The notes under the pieces are model-generated. The model searched no databases. It worked only from the letters and a program-made list of their open reading frames with translations, and had not been told where the DNA came from. The translations under genes and the position numbers were made by a program. Of a stretch of 64,000 nt of DNA, positions 45,281 through 53,964 are shown in pieces. Each line of letters begins with the position of its first letter. Within the stretch, counting starts at the first letter, position 1. The DNA is from Variovorax brevis. GTDB lineage: Bacteria; Pseudomonadota; Gammaproteobacteria; Burkholderiales; Burkholderiaceae_C. The stretch is taken from positions 62,001-126,000 of the forward strand of contig NZ_JASZYG010000015.1 in assembly GCF_030317105.1 (NCBI RefSeq). Direction: 5' to 3'.

Positions 45281-45312
45281 CCATGGGTCAGGTCACGGAG
45301 CGCGCGGCGCGC

Positions 45313-45528
45313 TCATGCAGGCGGGTCGTCGGCCGGGCGCTCGGTGGGTCCGTCCTCGAGCTCGCTGGTGAGGGAGCGCAGCAACTCGCGGGCACTTGCA
45401 AATTCGAGCTGACGCCCGGTGACAAGGTTTTCGAGGCGGCCCGCCAGCGCATCGGGCGACGCGTCGCTGCGCAGTTTCAGCACGTAGGCCCGACGGTTCG
45501 GGTACTTGGATTCAGGATTGAGCACCAT
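45313..45528 (-). CDS. small hypothetical protein (71 aa)
   Basis: A 71-residue soluble protein beginning MVLNPESKYPNRRAYVLKLRSDA, followed by ALAGRLENLVTGRQLEFASARELLRSL and an acidic, Pro-rich tail. No named domain was recognised, but the composition is protein-like. The gene has its own copy of the shared promoter element 34 nt upstream, which is the strongest argument that it is real. The ribosome binding site is weak. Transcription could read on into the RND operon. Confidence 0.7.
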   Translation of the reverse strand: MVLNPESKYPNRRAYVLKLRSDASPDALAGRLENLVTGRQLEFASARELLRSLTSELEDGPTERPADDPPA

Positions 45529-45557
45529 GGCAGCTTGTGGATAAGAAGTTCGGCGTC

Positions 45558-45610
45558 AGCGTAGGCCCATCCCCTGCTCGAGTCGTCAGCGAAAGGTCGA
45601 CGAACGGTCG
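45558..45610 (-). promoter_or_regulatory. shared promoter element, site 2 (small protein)
   Basis: Promoter orientation: CGAC-N7-CGAC-N8-GACGAC-N16-CCTACGCT. Plus-strand boxes: GTCG 45607-45610, GTCG 45596-45599, GTCGTC 45582-45587, TAGG 45562-45565. Confidence 0.7.
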
Positions 45611-45632
45611 AGACTGCGCTCGCATGGCAACG

Positions 45633-45685
45633 CGACGCAATCGCGACCTGTCGCTGACGACTCCGGCGGCTGGCGTCTCTAGCAT
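45633..45685 (+). promoter_or_regulatory. shared promoter element, site 5 (AI-2E/PerM permease)
   Basis: CGAC-N7-CGAC-N8-GACGAC-N16-TCTAGCAT (45633, 45644, 45656, 45678), read toward the permease gene starting at 45734 and divergent from site 2. Confidence 0.7.
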
Positions 45686-45733
45686 CACTTCCCATCACCA
45701 CGACTACGGGCGCCTCCTCGCGGGGCCCGGCAC

Positions 45734-46774
45734 ATGAACCTCAAGCTCACACCCGGGCGGCTCCTTGCCGCCGCCACCGTTGTGCTGTCCGTCTGGATCG
45801 TGCACGACTTCATCGAGGCCTTGATGGCAGCCTGTGTGATCGCGGTCGCGAGCTGGCCGCTCTATGCCGCATTCAGGGATCGCTTGCCGAGCCGCATCGG
45901 CAAGAGCGCAGGCGCCGCGATGTTCACCGCAACGATCACGGTGTGCGTGCTGACACCCATGCTCTTCGCCTGCTGGGCGCTGCTGAGCGAGGCGCACTTG
46001 TTGCTGCTGGGCTTCGCGGCTGCCGACATCCGGGGGTTCGGGGTGCCCGAATGGCTGGCGGACGCCCCGGTCGTGGGGCCCTGGCTGGCCGCGCGCTGGC
46101 GAAGCGAACTCGTACACCCAGACGCGCTCCTGCTGCTGACGCAACGCACGGATCCCTCCGCACTTTTCGGCTGGGCGCAGGCGATCGGACAGTTCACGGC
46201 CCGCCATGCGCTGATCGTCGGGTTCGCGATCCTGCTATTGGCTTTCCTCTACCGGGAAGGCGCGTCGGTGAAGCTCGAGCTGAGCCGCATGCTGCGCGAT
46301 GCTGTCGGTGACCGGGCCGAACGGTATGTCGACATCGCCACGCGCGCGGTGCGCGCCTCGGTGAACAGCATGCTCGTCGTGGCCTTGTTCGACGCCCTCG
46401 CGACGGCGATGGCGTACACCATCGCCGGTGCACCGCGTGCCCTGCTCTGGGCCGCCATCACGGGGGCGCTGGCCGCCGTGCCATTCCTTGGCTATGGGGC
46501 AGTCGCCGCGATGGCGGTGCAGCTCGCGCTGATGGCGGGGCCCACGACGGCAATGATGTCGCTGCTGCTCGGATGCGCGGTGCTGATCACAGGCGACAAG
46601 CTGGTACGGCCGATGGTGGCGAGCGGCGGGATGCAGTTGCCGTTCGTCTGGGTCTTGATGGGCTGCATCGGCGGCTTCGGCGCGCTGGGCTTTGCTGGGG
46701 TGGTGATCGGCCCGGTGGTGCTGACGCTGGCTCGGGAACTGTGGGAGCAGCAGGTTCGGGGCCTCGAGCGCTGA
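45734..46774 (+). CDS. AI-2E/PerM-family transporter
   Basis: A 346-residue membrane protein with about eight hydrophobic segments and the family core in its C-terminal half (GAPRALLWAAITGALAAVPFLGYGAV; LVRPMVASGGMQLPFVWVLMGCIGGFGALGFAGVVIGPV). Members export autoinducer-2, Na+/H+ or other small solutes; the substrate is not predictable here. It is a single gene with its own shared promoter element 49-56 nt upstream and no obvious ribosome binding site. Confidence 0.9.
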   Translation: MNLKLTPGRLLAAATVVLSVWIVHDFIEALMAACVIAVASWPLYAAFRDRLPSRIGKSAGAAMFTATITVCVLTPMLFACWALLSEAHLLLLGFAAADIRGFGVPEWLADAPVVGPWLAARWRSELVHPDALLLLTQRTDPSALFGWAQAIGQFTARHALIVGFAILLLAFLYREGASVKLELSRMLRDAVGDRAERYVDIATRAVRASVNSMLVVALFDALATAMAYTIAGAPRALLWAAITGALAAVPFLGYGAVAAMAVQLALMAGPTTAMMSLLLGCAVLITGDKLVRPMVASGGMQLPFVWVLMGCIGGFGALGFAGVVIGPVVLTLARELWEQQVRGLER

Positions 46775-46796
46775 CGCGCAGGCGGCGGCCCCGTTG

Positions 46797-49736
46797 TCAG
46801 GCCGGCTTCGCGGCCTGCAGGATGGACTGCGCGTGCCGTACCGGCACGGTGTCGCCGGCTTCGGGCAAGAGTCGGGCCACGAGCGCGGCGAGGGCGCGGC
46901 GCTCCGCGACCGCCGCCCCGTGGTGCTCGCACAGGTCAACGAGCGCGAGCAGCTCGAGCCAGGGCGCCTGCTGTGCCCTCGCCTCCTCGATCGCGCGCCG
47001 AACCGGGACGACACCGGCGGCGGCCCGGCCTTGCGCACGGGCGATCGAACCCTGCAGCAGCCAAAGCTGCGGCAGGTACACCCGCTCGGCCAGCTCATCC
47101 GCGACCTGCAGCGCTTCGTGGAGCTGAACTTGCGCAGCATCCAGATCGCCAGCCAGCAGCAGGGCCTGTGCCGCATAGCCCAACACTTCGCTGGCGCCAG
47201 AAAGCATGCCGAGACGGGCGTTCTCTTCGCAGGCGTCGCGGATGAGGCGATGGCCCTCGAGCGGCGCACCGTTCAATGCCTGCGCCCAGCCGCGGTACCA
47301 GCGACACGCAGTCTGCCCTTGTGCCAGGGAGAACCCGTCGACCAGCGCCTGCATTTCCTGTGCAAGTGTCGCAAGCCGTTCGCTGTTGCCCAGGCGCACC
47401 TCGAGCAGCGCCTCATGCCAGGTGGCGACGAGCTGCGTCATCGGCTGCCGGAGTTCGCACGCACGGTCGCGCGCGCGCTGCACATGGGCCCGGGCCTGCG
47501 TGAACAGGCCACGGTGCACATACTCGATCGCCAGCATCCCGAGCAGCGTCACCTGCGGATCAGCGACGAAGACCTCCCCGGCTGCGAGGTCGAGTGGTTC
47601 GGCGGTGGCGAGCCCGCGCTCGATCCAGGCCAGCGCCGCCTGCGGCCGGCCCTGCAACTGATGCACCTCGCCGTGCACAATGCACGCGGCCAGCATCAGC
47701 ACCGGATCGTTCGATCCGGCTGCGAGCTGCTCGGCGCGGTGGGCCACCTCGAGCGCCAGCGCATACTCGCCGCGCAGGCTCAGCACGTAGCCAAAGCCGT
47801 GCAGCAGCCGCCCGCGCATCGGGTGCTCGGGCAGGCCCTGCAGCAGCGTGTATGCGCGTTCAAAAGCGTTTCTCGCCTGGCTGCCGACGCCGAGTGATTG
47901 AAAGGCCGCGACGCCGTGCAGCGTGGCGACCACGATCTCGAGCGCGTTGCGCTCTTCCCCTTGCGATGCTTGCTGGAGCAGCGCCGAGGCGCGCTCGGTG
48001 AGGCTGGTGCACGAGGCTGGGCTGAAGTGCTGCAGCGCAGCTTCCGCCGCCTCGGCGTAGTAGCGCAGTGCGGTCATCGACTGCCGCCCGCGGTCGAAGT
48101 GCATGGCCAATTCTGCGGCGGCCACCGGCACGCCGGCCGAACGCTCCGATTCGAGCGCTGCGCCGACCTTGCAGTGCAGGTGCGTGCGGGCCGAAGGCGC
48201 TGTGCGCTCGTACAGAACCTGCCGGAACAGCGCGTGCCGGAACGCGTAGGGTGGCTCGGTCACCTCGTCGCCCTCGGCGGCTCGCGGCGCGGTGAGCCAG
48301 ACGTGCTCGCGCACCAGGTCCTCGCAGGCATGGGCCACCGATGCGAGGTCTCGCTCCAGGGCACGCGCCACCGTGTCGACGCGGAACTCCACGCCACAGA
48401 CGGCCGCCGCCGCAAGCAGGGCGCGCGCGTCGCCGCCCAGCCGGGCGATGTAGTGCTCGATGATGGCCGCCAGGTTCTGCGGCACCGCCACGGCCGCGAG
48501 CCGCGCCTCTACCGCCGCGTCCTCCGCCGTGCGATCCATCACCTCGGTGATGACCGACGAGACAAACAGCGGCACGCCATCCGTGCGCTCGTGCAACGCA
48601 CGGACGAATGCCTCGTCGCGCGCGAGAGAGGCCGAGCGTTGCGCGATGTAGTCGGCGACCTCGGTCTCCGAGAATGGATCGAGCACCACCTCCTGGCACA
48701 ACCGGTTCAGACGCAACTCGTGCCGCAACGGATTGAGCGGATGGTCCAGTGCGATCACCTCCGCCAGGCGGAAGCTCGACAACCACATCAGGCGGGCGCG
48801 CCCGCGGCGCCGCGCGACGTAGTCGATCAGCTGGAGGGTCGCCCGGTCGCTCCAGTGCAGGTCTTCCGTCACCAGCAGCAGGGGACGCTGCTCGGTGTAG
48901 CGGTCGAGCAGCTCGGCCATCTCGCGCAGCATGCGGTCCGGGCCCAGGCCGGCGAGCTCGCGCCGCAGCGCGTCGCGTTCCTCCGCCGTGCTCAGCCACG
49001 GCAGCTGCAGCAGCCACGTCGGCGCGACGGTGCGCAGCAGCGCCGGCAGCGTGCGGTCGCCGCGGCACAGCTCGGCCAGCGCTTCCAGCACCGGCAGGTA
49101 GGGCTCGCCGGTGCCGTAGTGCTCCACGCACTGTCCGCGCGCGCAGGCAATGCCGCCGAGACTGGCCACAAAGTGTTCGATCAGCGTGGTCTTGCCGATG
49201 CCTGGTTCGCCGGCGACCCAGACCACTGCGCGCTCCCCGCTGCAGGCCCGATCCCACCCCTGCTGTAGCCGGGCGCTCGCGTCCGCGCGGCCGATGAACG
49301 ACGACGACGGCCGCGGGTCCGCCGCCACCACCCTCGTCGTCGCCGTTGTGGCGAGAGGCGGTGCCGCGCGCGCGGCGGCGGGCACCGCGATGAAGCGATA
49401 GCCGCGCCGCGACACGGTCTCGATGAAGCGCGGCTCGCGCGGGTTGTCGCCGAGCACCGTGCGCAGGTCGCTGATGGCGGTCTTGAGCACCGATTCGCTC
49501 ACGAACTGGTGGCCCCACACCGCATCGAGCAGTGTGTCCTTTGTCAGCAGTGTGCCCGGGTGGCGTGCCAGCGCGCACAGCAGGTTGAAGGGCGTCGGCG
49601 CGAGCGCGACGGCCTTCCCGTTGCGCAACAGGCAAGCGTTCACCTCGTCGAGATCGAACTCCTCGAAGCTGATCCGAACGGGATCCGGGTTGGGCAGCGA
49701 GTGCGCCACGCGTGAGTCTTGCGAGAGGACAGTCAT
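46797..49736 (-). CDS. winged-helix / AAA-type ATPase / TPR regulator
   Basis: A 979-residue one-component regulator. Residues 22-117 are an OmpR-type winged helix (FNLLCALARHPGTLLTKDTLLDAVWG...RRGYRFIAV). Residues 145-480 form a STAND/AAA_16 ATPase with Walker A GEPGIGKT (176-183) and Walker B LLLVTEDLHW. The rest is TPR-like helical repeats. It is the DNA-binding counterpart of the cyclase fusions in this window: the same NTPase-TPR body with a winged helix replacing the cyclase. It faces the AI-2E gene tail to tail; its targets are unknown. Confidence 0.88.
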   Translation of the reverse strand: MTVLSQDSRVAHSLPNPDPVRISFEEFDLDEVNACLLRNGKAVALAPTPFNLLCALARHPGTLLTKDTLLDAVWGHQFVSESVLKTAISDLRTVLGDNPREPRFIETVSRRGYRFIAVPAAARAAPPLATTATTRVVAADPRPSSSFIGRADASARLQQGWDRACSGERAVVWVAGEPGIGKTTLIEHFVASLGGIACARGQCVEHYGTGEPYLPVLEALAELCRGDRTLPALLRTVAPTWLLQLPWLSTAEERDALRRELAGLGPDRMLREMAELLDRYTEQRPLLLVTEDLHWSDRATLQLIDYVARRRGRARLMWLSSFRLAEVIALDHPLNPLRHELRLNRLCQEVVLDPFSETEVADYIAQRSASLARDEAFVRALHERTDGVPLFVSSVITEVMDRTAEDAAVEARLAAVAVPQNLAAIIEHYIARLGGDARALLAAAAVCGVEFRVDTVARALERDLASVAHACEDLVREHVWLTAPRAAEGDEVTEPPYAFRHALFRQVLYERTAPSARTHLHCKVGAALESERSAGVPVAAAELAMHFDRGRQSMTALRYYAEAAEAALQHFSPASCTSLTERASALLQQASQGEERNALEIVVATLHGVAAFQSLGVGSQARNAFERAYTLLQGLPEHPMRGRLLHGFGYVLSLRGEYALALEVAHRAEQLAAGSNDPVLMLAACIVHGEVHQLQGRPQAALAWIERGLATAEPLDLAAGEVFVADPQVTLLGMLAIEYVHRGLFTQARAHVQRARDRACELRQPMTQLVATWHEALLEVRLGNSERLATLAQEMQALVDGFSLAQGQTACRWYRGWAQALNGAPLEGHRLIRDACEENARLGMLSGASEVLGYAAQALLLAGDLDAAQVQLHEALQVADELAERVYLPQLWLLQGSIARAQGRAAAGVVPVRRAIEEARAQQAPWLELLALVDLCEHHGAAVAERRALAALVARLLPEAGDTVPVRHAQSILQAAKPA
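46798..46817. terminator. GC hairpin at convergent gene ends
   Basis: A 7-bp stem CAGGCCG/CGGCCTG with a six-base loop at the junction of two convergent genes, overlapping the last codons of the regulator. No U-tract follows, so termination is only suggested by position. Confidence 0.25.
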
Positions 49737-49793
49737 GAATTATCGGTTCGCCAGCGAATCAAGTCATGTCGTACAGCCACGCCAGCGAGCCGC

Positions 49794-50519
49794 TCAACCG
49801 GCCTTTCGACGCCCGGCCCCGTGCCCGGTCCTTTCCGCCAGGGCTTGCACGGGGATTTCCGAGGTCTCGGTCAGCAAACCCACCGAAAGAATTTCGACCG
49901 GCTTCAGCGGGCCATTGGCAATGCGTTCCGCGCTCTTCGCATCCAGGCCGAGCCCACGCAATGCGGCGGCGGTGCTCTGCTCCGCGAAGTCGCCCTCGCA
50001 ACCCGGCTCGAGCATGCGATGCGTCGCGCCCAGCACAGCGCCCGTCACGATGTCGAGGGCCAAGGCGATCGGCATGCGTGTGAACCGACCCTGCCGGATC
50101 CCTTCAGTCAGATCCCTCTTCACGAAGTCCAGGAGCATGTTGGGGCTTCGCGCGTCGGGCCATCCGAGGCGGATCAGGAAGGCGGCCGCAAGGGGGTGAT
50201 CGATGGCCAGCCTTGCCACGAGTCGAATGCCAATCGACACCCGTTCAGCCGGATCGTCGTAACTGCGCACCACGGGCTCGGCCATGCAAATCAGCTCGTT
50301 GGCGATCTCTATTGCAAGTTCCCGGACCAACGCGTCGGACGACGGAAAGTATTTGTAGAACGTGCCCCGCGACACCTCCGCGGCCGAGATCACGTCGTCG
50401 ATCGACGTCGCCGCCGGGCCCTTTTCCGCGACGAGCTTCATCGCACTGGCGAGCAGCCGTGCGCGCATGCGTTCGCGTCGTTCGGCTGCGACGCGATGGC
50501 GGTGGTCATTCGTTTGCAT
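49794..50519 (-). CDS. TetR-family regulator of the FadL/catabolic operon
   Basis: A 241-residue TetR protein. The helix-turn-helix reads RARLLASAMKLVAEKGPAATS through VSRGTFYKYFPSSDALV; the C-terminal ligand domain is of an uncharacterised type. It is divergent from the FadL-porin catabolic operon, with a perfect 13-bp palindrome between them, so it is the likely local repressor, with an aromatic acid, acyl-CoA or ring-cleavage product as effector. Confidence 0.88.
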   Translation of the reverse strand: MQTNDHRHRVAAERRERMRARLLASAMKLVAEKGPAATSIDDVISAAEVSRGTFYKYFPSSDALVRELAIEIANELICMAEPVVRSYDDPAERVSIGIRLVARLAIDHPLAAAFLIRLGWPDARSPNMLLDFVKRDLTEGIRQGRFTRMPIALALDIVTGAVLGATHRMLEPGCEGDFAEQSTAAALRGLGLDAKSAERIANGPLKPVEILSVGLLTETSEIPVQALAERTGHGAGRRKAG

Positions 50520-50573
50520 GGATGGATTGTGCCCAGTGCATGACTCAGTTTAAACGACAATGCTGTCACGTTG

Positions 50574-50586
50574 ATGACATTGTCAT
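50574..50586. promoter_or_regulatory. candidate TetR operator
   Basis: Perfect inverted repeat ATGACA-T-TGTCAT in the gap between the divergent TetR and FadL-type genes. It overlaps a plausible -35 (TTGATG, 50571-50576) of the catabolic operon; further TGTCA-like half-sites flank it (around 50564 and 50599). Confidence 0.55.
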
Positions 50587-50652
50587 GATGATGCTAGTGT
50601 CATTATGAAGGCCAACCAAAACCCGTTCTCCAACCGCTCGAAGGATTTCACG

Positions 50653-51831
50653 ATGCTCGGACGCCCCCGGCCCCTTCAACTCTCGCTCGTACTCGCCGTC
50701 GCTGCCATTCACACCGCAGCGTCGGCGGTCAACGGCGCGCTGCCTGGCGGCATTGGGATCAAGAACGCGTCCATGGGCGGCGCTTCGATCGCGCTGCCGC
50801 TCGACGCCGTGGCAGCAGCGAACAATCCCGCCGGTATTGCCTTCATCCCGTCTTCCGCGACGTTTGACTTGCAGGTGTTCAACGGGCAATCCTCGGCCGA
50901 CTACCTGCTGCCTGGCAACCACCTCGAGAACCGCCAGACACAGATGGCCCCCGAAGGCGGCTTGATCTGGCATTCGGCACCCGAGGTCACTCTCGGGATC
51001 AGCATGTCGGGCGCCGGCGCGGGATCCGACTACGGTCAGCCCGCCCTGCCGGTGCCCGGCGCGGGAAACGCGAAGACAACGCTTCGCGTCGCCGAATTCA
51101 TTCCTGCCATGGCCTGGACGCCAACGCCTGACTTGGCGCTGGGCCTGGGCCTCACGCTGGCGCGGCAACAGTTCGAAGCCGATGGTGTGATCGTGCCCGC
51201 TCCGGTTCCCGGCGGCCTGCTGCCCCTTCCTGGTCACGGTAGTCAGACGGCGACTGGCGTCGGCGCCCGAGCCGGCCTGCTGTGGAAACCGGCGTCCGGC
51301 TGGACCTTCGGCGCCAACCTGAAGTCCCGCGTTCGAATGGGCCGGCTCGACGGCTATGACCGCGACCTGCTGCTCTACAGCGACGGACGCCTTGACGTCC
51401 CGGCGCAGTACGGGGTCGGCGTTGCATGGCAACCCACCGAACGGCTCACCCTGGCCGCCGATGGGCTGCGCATCCTGTGGGGAGAGATCAAGGCGATGCA
51501 GGACCCCAATGGCTTCGCCTGGCGCAACCAACCTGTCCTGCGCTTTGGCGCGGCATGGGCACTGGACGAGCGCTGGACTTTGCGGGCCGGCTACAGCCGC
51601 AACCGCAGCCAGATCGACCCTTCGCGCGCCGTACAGAACCTGCTCGTGCCCTCGATCAACGAGCAGGCCTACACCGCCGGCCTGAGCTGGCGCGTCGATT
51701 CGCACTCGGAACTGAACCTCGGCTACGAGTTGAACCCGCGCACCACGCTCACCGGCACCGGCCCCAGCACAGGCACTTCACTGACGAGCAAGGTCCAGAT
51801 GCTTTTGCTCGGCTACCACTACACGTTCTGA
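50653..51831 (+). CDS. FadL/OmpP1-family outer-membrane channel
   Basis: A 392-residue outer-membrane barrel with a signal peptide (QLSLVLAVAAIHTAASA) and the FadL/TodX N-terminal plug signature (NASMGGASIALPLDAVAAANNPAGIAF), then 12-14 amphipathic strands ending in F. These channels take up long-chain fatty acids or aromatic hydrocarbons. ATG 50653 is preceded by AAGGA; an earlier ATG at 50605 lacks a signal. It is the first gene of a six-gene plus-strand operon, which suggests that the pathway substrate is hydrophobic. Confidence 0.9.
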   Translation: MLGRPRPLQLSLVLAVAAIHTAASAVNGALPGGIGIKNASMGGASIALPLDAVAAANNPAGIAFIPSSATFDLQVFNGQSSADYLLPGNHLENRQTQMAPEGGLIWHSAPEVTLGISMSGAGAGSDYGQPALPVPGAGNAKTTLRVAEFIPAMAWTPTPDLALGLGLTLARQQFEADGVIVPAPVPGGLLPLPGHGSQTATGVGARAGLLWKPASGWTFGANLKSRVRMGRLDGYDRDLLLYSDGRLDVPAQYGVGVAWQPTERLTLAADGLRILWGEIKAMQDPNGFAWRNQPVLRFGAAWALDERWTLRAGYSRNRSQIDPSRAVQNLLVPSINEQAYTAGLSWRVDSHSELNLGYELNPRTTLTGTGPSTGTSLTSKVQMLLLGYHYTF

Positions 51832-51845
51832 AAGGAAACCAACCC

Positions 51846-52988
51846 GTGAGAGGCTTCAACGCAGTGCTTCGGCAGCCGCAGTCGACACCCGAAAGCCGGC
51901 TGCCCGTCGATGTCCAACGACTGCCCCGGCAGCCCGCCCTCGGCCGTGCCATCGAACTGGCCTTCCTGCGCTGGGAAAAGCGCCACCTTGCGCCGACGGA
52001 ACGCTTCTGGCGCGACTTCGGCTTTCATATCGTCAGTTCCACGCCGCAGCGTCTTGTGGCACGGGGTGCGGGGAGCGCGCCCTGCATTGCGATCGCGGAA
52101 GCCGGGCTCCAGGATCGGTTTATCGGGCCCGCGTTCCTCATGTCAGCCGACACCGATCTGCACCGCTACGTGGAGCAGATGGGGGCGCGCTGGCTGCCCG
52201 TGTGCCGACTGCCCGCAGGCGGCCGCGGCGTGGAGCTGTGCGACCCCAGCGGCCGCAGCGTCTGGCTGCTGCAGGATCAGCAGCGCGTCGCGCCGCTGCC
52301 GTTGCGCGAGGCCGTCACGTCGAGCACCAACACGGCACAGGACACGCCACGCATCAATCGCACGGTGCGCACGCCCATCGAGCCGGCACGCGTGGTGCGG
52401 CTCGGCCACGTGGTCCTGCAAACGGTGGACTTCGCGCGCATGGCCGAGTGGTACCTGCGCGTGCTCGGACTGATCCCCACTGACGTTCAGTACCTCGCCG
52501 ACGGCAGTCCCAGTCTCGCGTTCTGCCGTCTTGATCTGGGCAATCAGCCGTCGGACCACCACACGCTGGTGATCGTCGGCGGCATCGAGGAGAAGGTCGA
52601 GCACAGCGCCTACGAGGTTCTGGACCTGGATGCGCTCGGACAGGGCCAGCAGGTGCTGCGCGCCGGGGGACACCGGCACATGTGGGGTATCGGTCGACAC
52701 CTTCTCGGCAGCCAGCTCTTCGACTACTGGTCCGATCCCGACGGCTTCGAGTACGAGCACTACACGGATGGCGACGTCTTCACCGCGGATGTCGAGACCG
52801 CCTACTCGCCGCTCGAATTCGGCGGCATCTGGGCCTGGGGCGCCGACGCGCCCGCCTCGATGAAGCCGAAGAAGAACCTCCATACCCTTCTGCACGTGCT
52901 GAAGCTCGTGCGTCGCAAGGCCATCACGCCGCAGCGACTGAACCTCATGAGCGCGGCACTCGACGCGCCCGCTCGCCCCTGGCTTTAA
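51846..52988 (+). CDS. VOC-family extradiol dioxygenase-like protein
   Basis: A 380-residue two-domain vicinal-oxygen-chelate protein resembling type I extradiol (catechol meta-cleavage) dioxygenases. Candidate Fe ligands in the C-terminal domain are H188 (RLGHVVLQTVDF), H253 (EHSAYEVLDLDAL) and E302 (DPDGFEYEHYTDGD), the HHE set of BphC-type enzymes. The N-terminal domain looks degenerate in its ligands, as usual. It starts with GTG 51846 after AAGGA, 14 nt behind the FadL-like gene. It probably opens the ring of a catechol-like intermediate made by the monooxygenase at 53961. Confidence 0.85.
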   Translation: MRGFNAVLRQPQSTPESRLPVDVQRLPRQPALGRAIELAFLRWEKRHLAPTERFWRDFGFHIVSSTPQRLVARGAGSAPCIAIAEAGLQDRFIGPAFLMSADTDLHRYVEQMGARWLPVCRLPAGGRGVELCDPSGRSVWLLQDQQRVAPLPLREAVTSSTNTAQDTPRINRTVRTPIEPARVVRLGHVVLQTVDFARMAEWYLRVLGLIPTDVQYLADGSPSLAFCRLDLGNQPSDHHTLVIVGGIEEKVEHSAYEVLDLDALGQGQQVLRAGGHRHMWGIGRHLLGSQLFDYWSDPDGFEYEHYTDGDVFTADVETAYSPLEFGGIWAWGADAPASMKPKKNLHTLLHVLKLVRRKAITPQRLNLMSAALDAPARPWL

Positions 52989-53007
52989 CTCTCCCCCCAA
53001 CAAACCC

Positions 53008-53964
53008 ATGTCACGCACAATCATCCGCTACGCCGACGGCGGCAAGCCCCGATGGGGCATTCAATTCGGGCGCCTCATCGCTCCCTTGCAAGTCGATGCG
53101 CCCAGCACCGGCGAACTGCTCTCCAGGCACTGGGAGTTGCTGTGGGCTACCGAGGCGGCACTGGCCGTGGTGCCCATCGAGCGGGTCCAGCTTCTGCCGC
53201 CGGTGACGCATCACCAGCAGTTCATCTGCCAGGGCGTCAACTATCGCAGCCACATCGCCGAATCGGGCCTGCGCGTGGAAGACTTTCCCTTCAACACGAT
53301 CTTCACCAAGGCGCCGTCCAGCATCACGGCGGCGGATGCGCCAGTGGTTCGCCCCGCGCATGTGCAATTGCTCGACTACGAGATCGAGCTCGGGCTGGTG
53401 TTGCGGGCTCCAGTGCCGGCCGGCACACAGGTCGGCCCGGACGACCTGCCGCGATGGCTGGCAGGGGTGACGATCGTCAATGACCTTTCGGCACGTGACG
53501 TTCAATTGCCGCAGGGCCAGTTCTACAAGGGCAAGAGCTATCGAGGCTTCGGCCCGGTCGGACCTGCACTGGTGCTGCTGACGCCGCAGGAATGGGCTCG
53601 CTGGCCCGAGCTGCGCATGCGCCTGGCTGTCAACGGCCAGACGCGGCAGGACGCCTATTGCGCCGAGATGATCCACGGCCCCGCCGCCACGCTCACCGAA
53701 CTTGCGGCGCTGCAGGACCTGCTCCCCGGCGACCTGATCGCCACCGGCACGCCGGCAGGCTGCGCCGCACGCGCCCCCGGCAAGGCCGCGATGTTCGTTC
53801 TGAAGCACCTGCTCAGCGACGCCGGCAAATGGCGGATGTTCATCCGCAAGGGACGCGCCAACCCCGCCTACCTGCGCCCGGGCGACCGGATCAGCGCAGC
53901 GATCCGCACCGACGACGGCGCCATCGACCTCGGCGAGCAGACGACCTCCATCACCGCACCATGA
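53008..53964 (+). CDS. fumarylacetoacetate hydrolase family protein
   Basis: A 318-residue FAH-fold protein. The core motifs are CQGVNYRSHIAESG, IFTKAPSSI, the metal-binding Glu pair in LDYEIELGLVLRA and the Asp in IVNDLSARDVQ, with KSYRGFGPVGPALV and GDLIATGTPAGCA. Members hydrolyse C-C bonds or decarboxylate the products of ring cleavage, so it fits directly after the VOC enzyme. The stop overlaps the monooxygenase start (ATGA at 53961-53964). Confidence 0.92.
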   Translation: MSRTIIRYADGGKPRWGIQFGRLIAPLQVDAPSTGELLSRHWELLWATEAALAVVPIERVQLLPPVTHHQQFICQGVNYRSHIAESGLRVEDFPFNTIFTKAPSSITAADAPVVRPAHVQLLDYEIELGLVLRAPVPAGTQVGPDDLPRWLAGVTIVNDLSARDVQLPQGQFYKGKSYRGFGPVGPALVLLTPQEWARWPELRMRLAVNGQTRQDAYCAEMIHGPAATLTELAALQDLLPGDLIATGTPAGCAARAPGKAAMFVLKHLLSDAGKWRMFIRKGRANPAYLRPGDRISAAIRTDDGAIDLGEQTTSITAP

